Below, in pieces: positions 7,488-14,845 of a stretch of 22,818 nt of DNA (the first letter of the stretch is position 1; each line of letters opens with the position of its first letter). Both the position numbers and the translations under genes were made by a program. The DNA lies in NCBI GenBank assembly GCA_963711725.1, contig CAVQFO010000039.1, positions 1-22,818 of the forward strand. Direction: 5' to 3'. The notes under the pieces were generated by a model that was given only the letters and a program-made list of their open reading frames with translations, was not told the DNA's origin and ran no database searches. This DNA is from CAVQFO01 sp963711725. GTDB lineage: Bacteria; Pseudomonadota; Gammaproteobacteria; Nitrococcales; Aquisalimonadaceae.

Positions 7488-8003
7488 ATGAGCCGTGCCA
7501 CACACCGCCACTACGCCGCGGCCCAGTCCCGCCTGGGGCCGGATCGGCCGATTACGTTGCTTCAGATCGCGGACGACGTTACTCACGCGTTTACCGCAGC
7601 GGACACAAGCGTGGACCTGAACGTCGGCGCAGCGGGCGTGGCCCATGCCTTCTTCCGGCAGGATCCGCCAACGCCGCCCCAAATGGAAGCAGCCATCACC
7701 GCCGTGGAAGATGAAGTGATGCGGGTGCGGCGCCGGATCCCAGCTCAATCACAGCTCGTCACCACCGATGCGGCGCTGCGCGACATCGCGCGATTCGCCG
7801 GGATTGCCGACCAACCCGTGCAGATACTCGGCATCGACGCCGTGGAACACCTATACCGGGAATTGGCCGCTGTATCGGAGCGAACCAGAGCACCCCGCGC
7901 GGATGGCGCTTCCGGGCCCCGGTACACCGCCACCGTTCTGATACTCCGGGAAGTCATGCACCACCTGGGCTTCCAATCGCTCACCGTATTCAGCGAGGCC
8001 TGA
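7488..8003 (+). CDS. Conserved-looking protein of unknown function, 171 aa
   Basis: I do not recognise this family. The frame is intact from ATG 7488-7490, with GGGGTGA about 8 bases upstream, to TGA 8001-8003, and its codon use is like its neighbours. No signal peptide, membrane helix or cysteine cluster is seen. The sequence is mixed alpha/beta: ITLLQIADDVTHAF (residues about 22-35), a helical block around AAITAVEDEVMRVRRRIP, then LVTTDAALRDIARFAGI and a C-terminal LREVMHHLGFQSLTVFSEA. It follows the HiPIP on the same strand after a hairpin, so it may be separately transcribed or reached by read-through. It converges on acr3. Confidence 0.65.
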   Translation: MSRATHRHYAAAQSRLGPDRPITLLQIADDVTHAFTAADTSVDLNVGAAGVAHAFFRQDPPTPPQMEAAITAVEDEVMRVRRRIPAQSQLVTTDAALRDIARFAGIADQPVQILGIDAVEHLYRELAAVSERTRAPRADGASGPRYTATVLILREVMHHLGFQSLTVFSEA

Positions 8004-8106
8004 CACCCGTTGGGACAATCCCGCCTACCGTAGACAGTAGAGTCAGCCGCTGAAGATGCCGCGGCCCACCCTGCTCGGAGTTCCTGAGGTGATCCGCCGC
8101 GCCCGC

Positions 8107-9222
8107 TCAGGATCTGTGTGGCGGGGAGTCCTCGACGCGGGGCATGCCTTCGCCTTCGCGCAGTCCGTGATCGACGCGGGCAGTGTAGTAGCGGCGCTGA
8201 AAATACAGCGCCACGTGTACCAGCCCGATCAGCACCGGCACTTCGACCAACGGCCCGATGACGGCGGCGAACGCCACCTTGGACTTGATCCCGAACACGG
8301 CGATGGCGACCGCAATGGCCAGCTCGAAGTTGTTGCCCGAGGCCGTGAAGGCGACGCTCGTGCTGCGCGGGTAGTCCGCGCCAAGCTTGTAGGCGAGCCA
8401 GAAGCTGATCAGGAACATCAGACCGAAGTAGGCCGTCAGGGGAACGGCAATCAGCACCACGTCGGCCGGTGTCTTGACGATGGCCTCGCCCTGTAGCGCG
8501 AACATCACCACGATGGTGAACAGCAGCGCCACCAGCGTCAGCGGCGAGATGCGCGGCAGGAATGCCTGCTCGTACCACTGCTCGCCTTTCACCCTCACCA
8601 GGATCATGCGCGACACAAAGCCCGCGGCAAAGGGGATCCCGAGGTAGATCATCACGCTCGTGAAAATCTCCTGCATGGAGACCGAAACGTCCGTGCCCTT
8701 CAGCCCCAGCAGCGGGGGCAACACGGAGATGAAGACCCAGGCGTAAACCCCGAAGGTCAGCACCTGGAACACGCTGTTGAGCGCGACCAGCGCCGCCGCG
8801 TACTCGCTGCTGCCCCGGGCCAGTTGATTCCACACCAGCACCATGGCGATGCAGCGGGCCAGGCCGACCAGGATCAACCCGACCATGTACTCCGGGTAGT
8901 TGTGCAGAAAGACCACCGCCAGCGCGAACATCAACACCGGCCCGACCAGCCAGTTCTGGAACAATGACAGTCCCAGCAGCCGGGTATCGCCGAACACCTT
9001 GGGAAGCAACTCGTATTTCACTTTCGCGAGCGGCGGATACAGCATCAGAATCAGGCCAACGGCGATGGGCACATTGGTGGTGCCAACGTCGAAGCGCTGA
9101 ATGAAGGCCGGCGCACCGTCGACGAAGTAGCCAAGCGCAACCCCGACCACCATGGCCGCGAAGATCCACAGCGTCAGATAGCGATCGAGGAAACTCATCC
9201 TGCGGCTGATGGACTCGCTCAT
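8107..9222 (-). CDS. acr3: Arsenite efflux permease Acr3
   Basis: A 371-residue permease with ten predicted membrane helices. It exports arsenite, the product of the neighbouring arsenate reductase. Family hallmarks are MSFLDRYLTLWIF at the N-terminus, MLYPPLAKVKY, the helix-4 GLARCIAMVLVWNQLA with the conserved Cys124 needed for transport in characterised Acr3 proteins, and SGNNFELAIAVAIAVFG with the conserved Glu in helix 9. The start at ATG 9220-9222 was chosen over an upstream in-frame Met because it overlaps the arsC stop as ATGA (9219-9222) and begins the family's N-terminus. It is the last gene of the ars operon. Confidence 0.96.
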   Translation of the reverse strand: MSESISRRMSFLDRYLTLWIFAAMVVGVALGYFVDGAPAFIQRFDVGTTNVPIAVGLILMLYPPLAKVKYELLPKVFGDTRLLGLSLFQNWLVGPVLMFALAVVFLHNYPEYMVGLILVGLARCIAMVLVWNQLARGSSEYAAALVALNSVFQVLTFGVYAWVFISVLPPLLGLKGTDVSVSMQEIFTSVMIYLGIPFAAGFVSRMILVRVKGEQWYEQAFLPRISPLTLVALLFTIVVMFALQGEAIVKTPADVVLIAVPLTAYFGLMFLISFWLAYKLGADYPRSTSVAFTASGNNFELAIAVAIAVFGIKSKVAFAAVIGPLVEVPVLIGLVHVALYFQRRYYTARVDHGLREGEGMPRVEDSPPHRS

Positions 9223-9662
9223 GCCCTCTTCTCCAGCGCCTCGGGAAGGGTCTCGATGAAGGCGCGGATCTCGTCCCGGACCCGCCGGTAGTGCGTGAGC
9301 GCCTCCTCCTTGGTCTTGGCGTCCTTCGCCAAGCGAGGCGGGTCCTGGAAGCTGCGGTGCATCTTGTTCACCTTTCCGGGAAAGATCGGACAGCTCTCGG
9401 CGGCGTTGTCGCACACCGTCACAACGAAGTCGAAATGCACATCCGCGAGCTCATCCAGATGTTTTGAGGCATGGCCGGAGATATCGATGCCGGCCTCGGC
9501 CATGACCTCGACCGCGCGCGGGTCCACACCGTGCGGCTCAACGCCTGCCGAGTAGGGCACGACAATCTCTCCCAAAAGCGCCCGCGCCCAGCCTTCGCTC
9601 ATCTGACTCCGGCAGGCGTTGCCGGTGCAGAGAAAGAGCACCTTGTAGGGCTTGCCGCTCAT
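9219..9662 (-). CDS. arsC: Arsenate reductase, thioredoxin-coupled (LMW phosphatase fold)
   Basis: A 147-residue cytosolic enzyme that reduces arsenate to arsenite. The P-loop CTGNACRS gives Cys12-x5-Arg18. The redox pair Cys84 and Cys91 is in VTVCDNAAESCPIFPG. Asp107 in QDPPR is the expected general acid. This three-cysteine set is that of the thioredoxin-dependent ArsC of the Staphylococcus pI258/Bacillus type, not the glutaredoxin type of E. coli. The start at ATG 9660-9662 has GGAGG 8 bases upstream; a longer in-frame start would add 19 non-conserved residues inside arsI. It lies 13 bases after arsI and overlaps acr3 by ATGA. Confidence 0.95.
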   Translation of the reverse strand: MSGKPYKVLFLCTGNACRSQMSEGWARALLGEIVVPYSAGVEPHGVDPRAVEVMAEAGIDISGHASKHLDELADVHFDFVVTVCDNAAESCPIFPGKVNKMHRSFQDPPRLAKDAKTKEEALTHYRRVRDEIRAFIETLPEALEKRA

Positions 9663-9675
9663 GGCGCCGCCTCCG

Positions 9676-10128
9676 TTAGCAGCAGGAACCGGATTTGGCC
9701 GGAGCAGCGGCGGGCGCACAGCATGCCGCCGCCTCTTCGCCCTCCTCCCGGATCGCGCCGAACATCGGAATGCTCTCCAGGCTGTGGAAAGTCTCCCAGG
9801 CGATGCCTTGCGGATCGGTGACCCAGTACTTGTCGGATTTGGCGTAGCAGCATGCCGTGCCCAGCTCCGGCTTGACGTCCGCCTTCATCGGCGCGAGCCG
9901 CTCGTGCACCTCGGCGAGCTCGTCGTCCGACTCCACCTGCATGCCCAGGTGATCCAACCCGGGCTTCGCCCCGCGGGCGGAAATGGCGAAGTTCACTCGC
10001 GGATCGTCCAGCATCCACTTGGCGTAATCCGGTTTGCTCACCGTCGGCGGGGCGGCGAAAAGCTGGGAGTAGAAGTTGATGCTCTCGGCAAGGTCATCCA
10101 CCGAGACGTGGACGTGCAGGCGCTTCAT
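9676..10128 (-). CDS. arsI: ArsI-type dioxygenase, C-As bond lyase (VOC fold)
   Basis: A 150-residue vicinal-oxygen-chelate protein. His5, His60 (in GLDHLG) and Glu112 (in GIAWETFH) occupy the expected Fe(II) ligand positions. The vicinal pair Cys93-Cys94 in TACCYAKSDK matches the methylarsenite-binding pair of characterised ArsI. Those enzymes cleave the carbon-arsenic bond of trivalent methyl- and aryl-arsenicals, releasing arsenite. The C-terminus has extra CC pairs at 136-137 and 149-150 (the last two residues), a cysteine-rich tail often seen in this family that may hold trivalent arsenic. The start overlaps the arsR stop as ATGA (10125-10128). A cadmium-induced CadI-type label describes the same family. 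Confidence 0.92.
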   Translation of the reverse strand: MKRLHVHVSVDDLAESINFYSQLFAAPPTVSKPDYAKWMLDDPRVNFAISARGAKPGLDHLGMQVESDDELAEVHERLAPMKADVKPELGTACCYAKSDKYWVTDPQGIAWETFHSLESIPMFGAIREEGEEAAACCAPAAAPAKSGSCC

Positions 10129-10466
10129 GACGATTCTCCTTCAATGGCTCGATCGGTGGTGCCGGCGTCCGCACCGCAGGGCTCGCCGCCACAGCAGTTC
10201 TCCGTAAGGAATGCGATCAGATCGTTCATCGCTTCGAAGTTGGCCGAGTAAATAACGTACCGGCCTCGCTGATCCGAGCGGACCAAACCCGCACGGCTCA
10301 GCTCCTTGAGGTGGAAGGACAGCGACGACGCCGGCACACCGAGACGCTCCCCGATCCGACCGGCCGGCAGGCCCTCGGGGCCCGCCTCGACCAACAGGCG
10401 AAAGACGGCGAGACGCGAGGCCTGGGCCAGGGCGGCAAGCGCAGCGACGGCAGAATTATTTTCCAT
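10125..10466 (-). CDS. arsR: ArsR-family arsenic-responsive repressor
   Basis: A 113-residue winged-helix repressor of the ArsR/SmtB group. The recognition-helix region SSLSFHLKELSRAGLV lies at about 47-62, and the wing is RSDQRGRYVIYSA. There is no Cys pair in the DNA-binding helix. Instead Cys91, Cys92 and Cys97 sit in a C-terminal ENCCGGEPC segment, as in the Acidithiobacillus-type ArsR whose As(III) site is formed by C-terminal cysteines. Arsenite binding is expected to release the operator at 10471-10490. It is the first gene of arsR-arsI-arsC-acr3, in which neighbours overlap or lie 13 bases apart. Confidence 0.94.
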   Translation of the reverse strand: MENNSAVAALAALAQASRLAVFRLLVEAGPEGLPAGRIGERLGVPASSLSFHLKELSRAGLVRSDQRGRYVIYSANFEAMNDLIAFLTENCCGGEPCGADAGTTDRAIEGESS

Positions 10467-10470
10467 ATTT

Positions 10471-10502
10471 CTAGAATAATCGAATTATAGATGAAATGTA
10501 AA
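10471..10502 (-). promoter_or_regulatory. ars operon promoter and ArsR operator
   Basis: An imperfect palindrome CTAgAAT-N6-ATTaTAG (10471-10490, 12 of 14 arm positions symmetric) lies 4 bases before the arsR ATG. On the minus strand TTTACA (10497-10502) with 18-base spacing to TATTCT (10473-10478) gives a promoter that would start at or near the ATG. A second -10-like TATAAT is at 10484-10489. The palindrome covers both -10 candidates, fitting repression by ArsR. No strong Shine-Dalgarno is visible, so arsR may be leaderless. Confidence 0.55.
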
Positions 10503-10547
10503 CGCCGCCGAGCCCGTGGCACCGGATCCAACCGCATCCCCCACCCC

Positions 10548-10614
10548 GTCATTCCCGCGAAGGCGGGAATCCATGCCTTTGAAAACACTGGATTCCCGCC
10601 TTCGCGGGAATGAC
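10548..10614. repeat. Palindromic miniature repeat, copy 1
   Basis: Two exact 26-bp inverted arms (10548-10573 and 10589-10614), both built on GTCATTCCCGCGAAGGCGGG, flank a 15-base loop containing CCTTTGAAAACA. Each arm contains its own small CCCGC/GCGGG hairpin. The type is a common dispersed palindromic element of proteobacteria (MITE/REP-like). It sits in the 375-base gap between arsR and the YghU gene. Confidence 0.8.
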
Positions 10615-10841
10615 GAAGCGAGGTAGAGGCAGCAATCGAGCCTGGGTCGACCAAATCGTCTTCGGGGTTACCCACCCAAGGCGGACCCCGCTCGATTTTC
10701 AGGAACCGGATTTGCAGAATTCCTTCTCAGCCCCCAGTTTAGTGGGGTCAATGAATCGACCCGACCCCGCCAGGGGCGGCGTCGGAGCGCATACCGTTCA
10801 TCCCCGAAATCACCACCAGCGAGAACAAGGAGCCCGCAACC

Positions 10842-11717
10842 ATGCCGGAGACAAAGTCCTATACACCACCGAAGGTCTGGAAATGGGAGCACGAAAGCGG
10901 CGGGCGATTCGCCAAGATCAATCGCCCGGTGGCGGGACCGACCCACGACAAGGAGCTGCCGCGCGGCAAGCACCCGTTCCAGCTCTACTCCCTGGCCACG
11001 CCCAACGGAGTCAAGGCCGCCATCATGCTCGAGGAACTGCTCGCCCTCGGTCACTCCGGCGCGGAATACGACGCCTGGCTCATCGACATCAGCGAGGGGG
11101 ATCAGTTTTCCAGCGGCTTCGTAGCGGTAAACCCCAACTCAAAGATCCCCGCGATGATGGATTACAGCAGCGAGCCGCCCACGCGCGTGTTCGAGTCGGC
11201 GTCCATCCTGTTTTACCTGGCGGAGAAATTCGGTGAGTTCCTGCCCACCGAGCACCACAAACGCACCGAGACCATGAACTGGCTGTTCTGGCAGATGGGC
11301 GCCGCCCCCTTCCTCGGCGGCGGCTTCGGGCATTTCTACGCCTACGCACCGGAGTACTTGGAGTACCCCATCGATCGCTACGCCATGGAAGTCAAACGCC
11401 AGCTGGACGTGCTCGAGCGCAACCTGGCGGAGCGCGAGTACATGGCCGGCGACGAATACACCATCGCCGACATCTGCATCTTTCCCTGGTATGGCGCCCT
11501 CGTGAAAGGCTGGCTCTACGACGCCGGTGAATTCCTCTCCGTGCACGAATACACGAACGTCGTACGCTGGGCCGACAAGATCCTTGAGCGGGAAGCCGTC
11601 CAGCGCGGGCGCATGGTCAATCGAACCTGGGGCGATCCCTCCCGCCAGCTTCGGGAACGGCACGATGCCCGGGATTTCGAAACCCGCACCCAGGACAAGC
11701 TGGAGAACGATCAGTAA
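10842..11717 (+). CDS. yghU: YghU-type glutathione-dependent disulfide-bond oxidoreductase (Nu-class GST)
   Basis: A 291-residue protein with an N-terminal thioredoxin-like GST domain (about 45-130) and a C-terminal helical domain (about 135-265). The block SLATPNGVKAAIMLEELLAL, then GDQFSSGFVAVNPNSKIPAM and RVFESASILFYLAEKFG, is characteristic of E. coli YghU and its relatives. These bind two glutathiones and reduce organic disulfides and hydroperoxides. The ~40-residue N-terminal extension before the GST fold is also typical of YghU. The start ATG has AAGGAG about 9 bases upstream. It is a single gene converging on the dienelactone hydrolase. Confidence 0.93.
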   Translation: MPETKSYTPPKVWKWEHESGGRFAKINRPVAGPTHDKELPRGKHPFQLYSLATPNGVKAAIMLEELLALGHSGAEYDAWLIDISEGDQFSSGFVAVNPNSKIPAMMDYSSEPPTRVFESASILFYLAEKFGEFLPTEHHKRTETMNWLFWQMGAAPFLGGGFGHFYAYAPEYLEYPIDRYAMEVKRQLDVLERNLAEREYMAGDEYTIADICIFPWYGALVKGWLYDAGEFLSVHEYTNVVRWADKILEREAVQRGRMVNRTWGDPSRQLRERHDARDFETRTQDKLENDQ

Positions 11718-11748
11718 GGCCCCGGCCGGACCATTGATCGGCCGGGCC
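11718..11748. terminator. Stem-loop between convergent genes, possible bidirectional terminator
   Basis: GGCCCCGGCCG (11718-11728) pairs with CGGCCGGGCC (11739-11748) with one bulged C and a 10-base loop. It begins immediately after the YghU stop and lies between two convergent genes. There is no T-run on either side, so intrinsic termination would be weak. Confidence 0.45.
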
Positions 11749-11777
11749 CCTGGGCACGGGACACCGAAGGCGAGCGC

Positions 11778-12518
11778 TCAGAGCGTTTCCTCAAACAGCG
11801 TCGCAAGCCGCTTGTAGTGCCGAGCGTCTGCATCCGCGTCGTAGACCGGAGCATCCTTGGCCGTGTAGCCGTGGGACGCGCCCTTGTAGAGCTCCGTCGT
11901 GAAGTGCACGCCCGCGGCCGCCAGGGCCGCGTCCAGCCGCCCAATCTGCTCCGGGGGCAGATGGTCGTCCTTGTCCGCATGGCCCAGATAGACCCGCCCC
12001 TTGATCCCGCTGACGATGTGCAGCGGGCTGTTCGGGTCGGATTCGTCGGCCAGCCGGGCCGAATGGAAACCCGCCGCCGCCACTACTCGATCCGGGTGGT
12101 TGGCGGCCATGCGCAGCGCGAAGCCGCCGGTCATGCAATAGCCCACGACACCCACCCCGCCCTGCCGGAATTCGGGCTCGGCATCGATGCAGCCCAGCAG
12201 CGCGGAAAAATCCCGGGCCTGAGCCTCGGGCGTCAGATGGCCGGCGTATTCAAACAACGTCGGCCGCACATCCGGATCACGAAACGACTTCCCCTCGGGA
12301 ACCACCGCGCCGCTGGCATCGCGGTAGTAAACATTCGGCATCAGGACCGCGTAACCGAGGTCCGCGACGTTCTGGGCCTTCTCGAAATAACACGGCCGCA
12401 AGCCGCCGATATCAGTGAGCAGCACCACAGCCGGCAGCGGGCCCGTACCTTCGCCGGGCGTGAAGATATGCGCGTCGATCGTCCCGTCGGGGGCGGAGAT
12501 TTCGATTCCACGAGACAT
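11778..12518 (-). CDS. Dienelactone hydrolase family protein
   Basis: A 246-residue alpha/beta hydrolase of the DLH group, with a cysteine nucleophile. GYCMTGG carries Cys128, HADKDDH the acidic residue (about Asp182), and GASHGYT His216. Length and motif order match carboxymethylenebutenolidase (ClcD-like) proteins. No chlorocatechol or other aromatic-degradation genes are nearby, so a general esterase or detoxification role is as likely as dienelactone hydrolysis. The start ATG 12516-12518 has GGGAG about 9 bases upstream. No signal peptide. Confidence 0.9.
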   Translation of the reverse strand: MSRGIEISAPDGTIDAHIFTPGEGTGPLPAVVLLTDIGGLRPCYFEKAQNVADLGYAVLMPNVYYRDASGAVVPEGKSFRDPDVRPTLFEYAGHLTPEAQARDFSALLGCIDAEPEFRQGGVGVVGYCMTGGFALRMAANHPDRVVAAAGFHSARLADESDPNSPLHIVSGIKGRVYLGHADKDDHLPPEQIGRLDAALAAAGVHFTTELYKGASHGYTAKDAPVYDADADARHYKRLATLFEETL

Positions 12519-12629
12519 GGTTCGTGCTCCCGGTTTTCGAATGGACTACCAAGTCTGGGGCAAATCGGCCGCCAACCAAAATTGGGAGATGCCCGGCACA
12601 GGCAAAGCGCAGGGGGCGCTCCCTGATCT

Positions 12630-12697
12630 GTCATTCCCGCGCAGGCGGGAATCCAAGCATTTGAAAAGACTAATTTCCCGCCTGCGCAGCGAATGAC
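12630..12697. repeat. Palindromic miniature repeat, copy 2 (degenerate)
   Basis: The left arm GTCATTCCCGCGCAGGCGGG... (12630-12655) is like copy 1. The loop GCATTTGAAAAGACT resembles the copy 1 loop. The right arm (about 12672-12697) is decayed, with TTCCCGCCTGCGCAGCGAAT in place of a perfect complement. It lies in the 335-base gap 12519-12853, where I see no gene. Confidence 0.75.
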
Positions 12698-12853
12698 GGC
12701 GACCAGGCAAAACCCGGAGTTCCCTAAATCCTGGGCATCGATCTCTTTCGCAACAACCTCCGGCGCGGGGATACCCCACCTTTTCGGGTGAAGGCGGGTC
12801 TGAATCAGCCAAAGAGTCAGCAAAATGGGCCGGTCATGGAAAATCGAACTCTC

Positions 12854-14026
12854 TCACCACGATCGCAGCGCCTGGTCCAGGTCGGCAATGAGATCATCGG
12901 CATTTTCCAAACCCACCGAGACCCGGATCATGGTATCCGTAATCCCGCGCCTGGCCCGCGCTTCAGGCGACAGGTCGTGATGGGTGGTTGTGACGGGTTG
13001 GGTCGCCAGGCTCTCCACGCCGCCGAGGCTGGGTGCGTTTGCGATCAGTTTGAGGTTGTCGACCACCTTTCGGGCCTGCTCGCGCGTGCCGTCTATCTCC
13101 AGCGTGAGCATTCCGCCGAAACCGCGCATCTGCTTCTGGGCCAGGGCATGACCGGGGAAATCCGGCAGCCCGGGATAGAGCACGCGCTTGACCCTGGGGT
13201 GTTTCGCTAACGCATGCGCCAGCGCGGAGGCATTGGCATTTTGCCGCTCGACGCGAACAACCAACGTGCACAGGCTGCGTTCCAGCAGCCAGCAGATTTG
13301 CGGTGCCGCCACCTGGCCGAGGTTCTTGCGCCAGGCACGCACGGGTTCCAGCAATGAGTTCGACGCCATCAGCGCCCCGCCCGTGAGGTCGCTGTGGCCG
13401 CCGAGGTATTTGGTGGCACTGTGCATCACGATGTCCGCACCCAGCGCCAGGGGGTTTTGGTTCACGGGCGTCGCGAACGTGTTGTCCACCACCAGCAAGG
13501 CATCGTAGCGGTGAACGAGATCGGCGACGGCACGGAGATCGAGGATTTCCAGCGTGGGGTTGGCAGGCGTTTCCAGAAACACCATGCCGGCACCCTGTTC
13601 CAATTCGGCTTCAAGGGCGCCCAATTCGTCGCCCAGCAATGTGCGCGTCGGGATGCCAAGCGTCGGCAGCTGGGATTCGAGCAACTCCAGCGTGCCGCCG
13701 TAAGCGTCTCCCAGGCAGACGATGCCGCGGCGGCCGTGCGCGAGAAACACGGAAGCCGCAGCGGCCATCCCGGCGGAGAAGACGAGCGCGGCCTCGGCGC
13801 CCTCAATGGCGGCAAGTTTCGCCTCCACGGACTGGATGCTGGGATTGAGCCCGTAGCGGGTGTAGAAGCCGCCGGTTTTGCGCCCCTCCGCCACGTCCAA
13901 CAGCGCCTCGGTGGAGGGAAACGCGAACGTCGTCGTGGTGTACATCGGCGTTTGCGGCGAACCGTAGGCGTCGTCGCTCAGGCCGGAATGGACGCACAGG
14001 GTGGACAGGCCGGGGGTGTCGCTCAT
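12854..14026 (-). CDS. Cys/Met metabolism PLP-dependent enzyme (cystathionine gamma-synthase/lyase-like)
   Basis: A 390-residue fold-type I PLP enzyme. Markers are YTRYGLNP (55-62, phosphate-binding Tyr/Arg), SAGMAA (84-89), DAYGGT (107-112, ring-stacking Tyr), VVDNTFATP with Asp181, and SATKYLGGHSD with the PLP lysine Lys206. The C-terminus has the usual SLGGVESLATQP and RVSVGLENADDLIADL signatures. Sequence alone does not separate cystathionine gamma-synthase, gamma-lyase, beta-lyase and methionine gamma-lyase. The start ATG 14024-14026 begins the conserved family N-terminus; an upstream in-frame Met would add 34 unrelated residues. It stands alone, with no met or cys genes beside it. Confidence 0.9.
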   Translation of the reverse strand: MSDTPGLSTLCVHSGLSDDAYGSPQTPMYTTTTFAFPSTEALLDVAEGRKTGGFYTRYGLNPSIQSVEAKLAAIEGAEAALVFSAGMAAAASVFLAHGRRGIVCLGDAYGGTLELLESQLPTLGIPTRTLLGDELGALEAELEQGAGMVFLETPANPTLEILDLRAVADLVHRYDALLVVDNTFATPVNQNPLALGADIVMHSATKYLGGHSDLTGGALMASNSLLEPVRAWRKNLGQVAAPQICWLLERSLCTLVVRVERQNANASALAHALAKHPRVKRVLYPGLPDFPGHALAQKQMRGFGGMLTLEIDGTREQARKVVDNLKLIANAPSLGGVESLATQPVTTTHHDLSPEARARRGITDTMIRVSVGLENADDLIADLDQALRSW

Positions 14027-14259
14027 GGGTACGCTCTCGCGGCTGGCTGAAGAGAATTGATCCAGGGCAGCGGAGACGGATTCGCGATTCAACCCGGCGG
14101 TGTCACGCCTTCGCTTGGCCCGGGGCACTCGTTCGGCACATTATGCCTCTTCCTGGTGGGCCCTGTGGTCGCGGGGCAAAACCCCATCAGCGCCGTATCG
14201 CGACAGCCCACCGACGGGTACCATTGGTACCGTACCGCATGCCGAAGCCGGAGCCCCCA

Positions 14260-14502
14260 ATGAAGAAGCTCAACAACGAAGCAGAGCTGGTGAAGGAAGC
14301 ACTGCGTCTCGGCATGGAATATGGCGAGAAGCGCGGCGTCGTGGAGTTCGAAGCCACCGACTCACAGAACGACAAGCTCCAATACGTCTACCGCCTGCTG
14401 GTGCACGACGGCCTCATCCAACCCCTGGCCAAGGGAGACGAATCGCTTCCCAAGATCAAGCACAAGCTCGCCAACTGGGCGGCGCGGGAAAAACGGAACT
14501 AG
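14260..14502 (+). CDS. Small conserved protein, DUF5062-like
   Basis: An 80-residue, highly charged cytosolic protein (MKKLNNEAELVKEALRLG..., then SQNDKLQYVYRLLVHDGLI and KIKHKLANWAAREK). The pattern recalls the gammaproteobacterial DUF5062 family, from memory and not searched. The start ATG 14260-14262 was chosen because GGAG lies 6 bases upstream and the conserved part begins here; an in-frame extension from 14143 would be Arg/Pro-rich. Predicted mainly helical. No function is known and the neighbours give no clue. It is divergent from the PLP enzyme gene. Confidence 0.7.
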   Translation: MKKLNNEAELVKEALRLGMEYGEKRGVVEFEATDSQNDKLQYVYRLLVHDGLIQPLAKGDESLPKIKHKLANWAAREKRN

Positions 14503-14845
14503 CAACGGAGCGTTCCTCACCCGCACCGTGTCACGGCACCGCGGGCAATCCGAACACCCCGGAAAGGCTCACCAACCCGTAGGGCGCAATAACCGAAGGG
14601 CATTGCGCCGGACCTCAATCGAATAATCCAACGCCCAATCAGCGGCTCTGAACCAAGCCGCACGCAACGGCATGCGTGCTTCCTCTCGCCTTCAGCAAAT
14701 CCCCCAGGGGAACCTTGCCGGGGTAATCGCCCGGTCGTTCAGTCATGGATTCCCTCCGCAGGATACGCCCGCACTTCAGTCGTTCTCGCGAACCAAATTC
14801 GCGGACGAGTCGGTGGCTGCGTTGGCCCAACCCCCGTTCGCGGGA
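14503..14845. other. Intergenic region between convergent genes
   Basis: 343 bases separate the DUF5062-like gene from the universal stress gene. Apart from the palindromic motif at 14583-14609 I see no convincing gene, promoter or RNA. Short minus-strand frames here lack homology-like features. Confidence 0.5.
14583..14609. repeat. Small palindromic REP-like hairpin
   Basis: GGCGCAAT (14583-14590) and ATTGCGCC (14602-14609) are exact inverted arms around AACCGAAGGGC. The wider motif GTAGGGCGCAATAACCGAAGG resembles a widespread dispersed repeat of proteobacteria, recalled and not searched. It lies between convergent genes and could also act as a terminator stem. Confidence 0.5.

Noticed and set aside
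10548..12697. The miniature repeat pair read as the ends of a transposon
   Set aside because: No transposase lies between or beside them. Each copy is itself a closed palindrome, and the second is decayed. Kept only as a repeat observation.
14217..14231. GGTACCATTGGTACC repeat before the 80-residue gene
   Set aside because: Two neighbouring 6-bp palindromes with no promoter context are likely chance.
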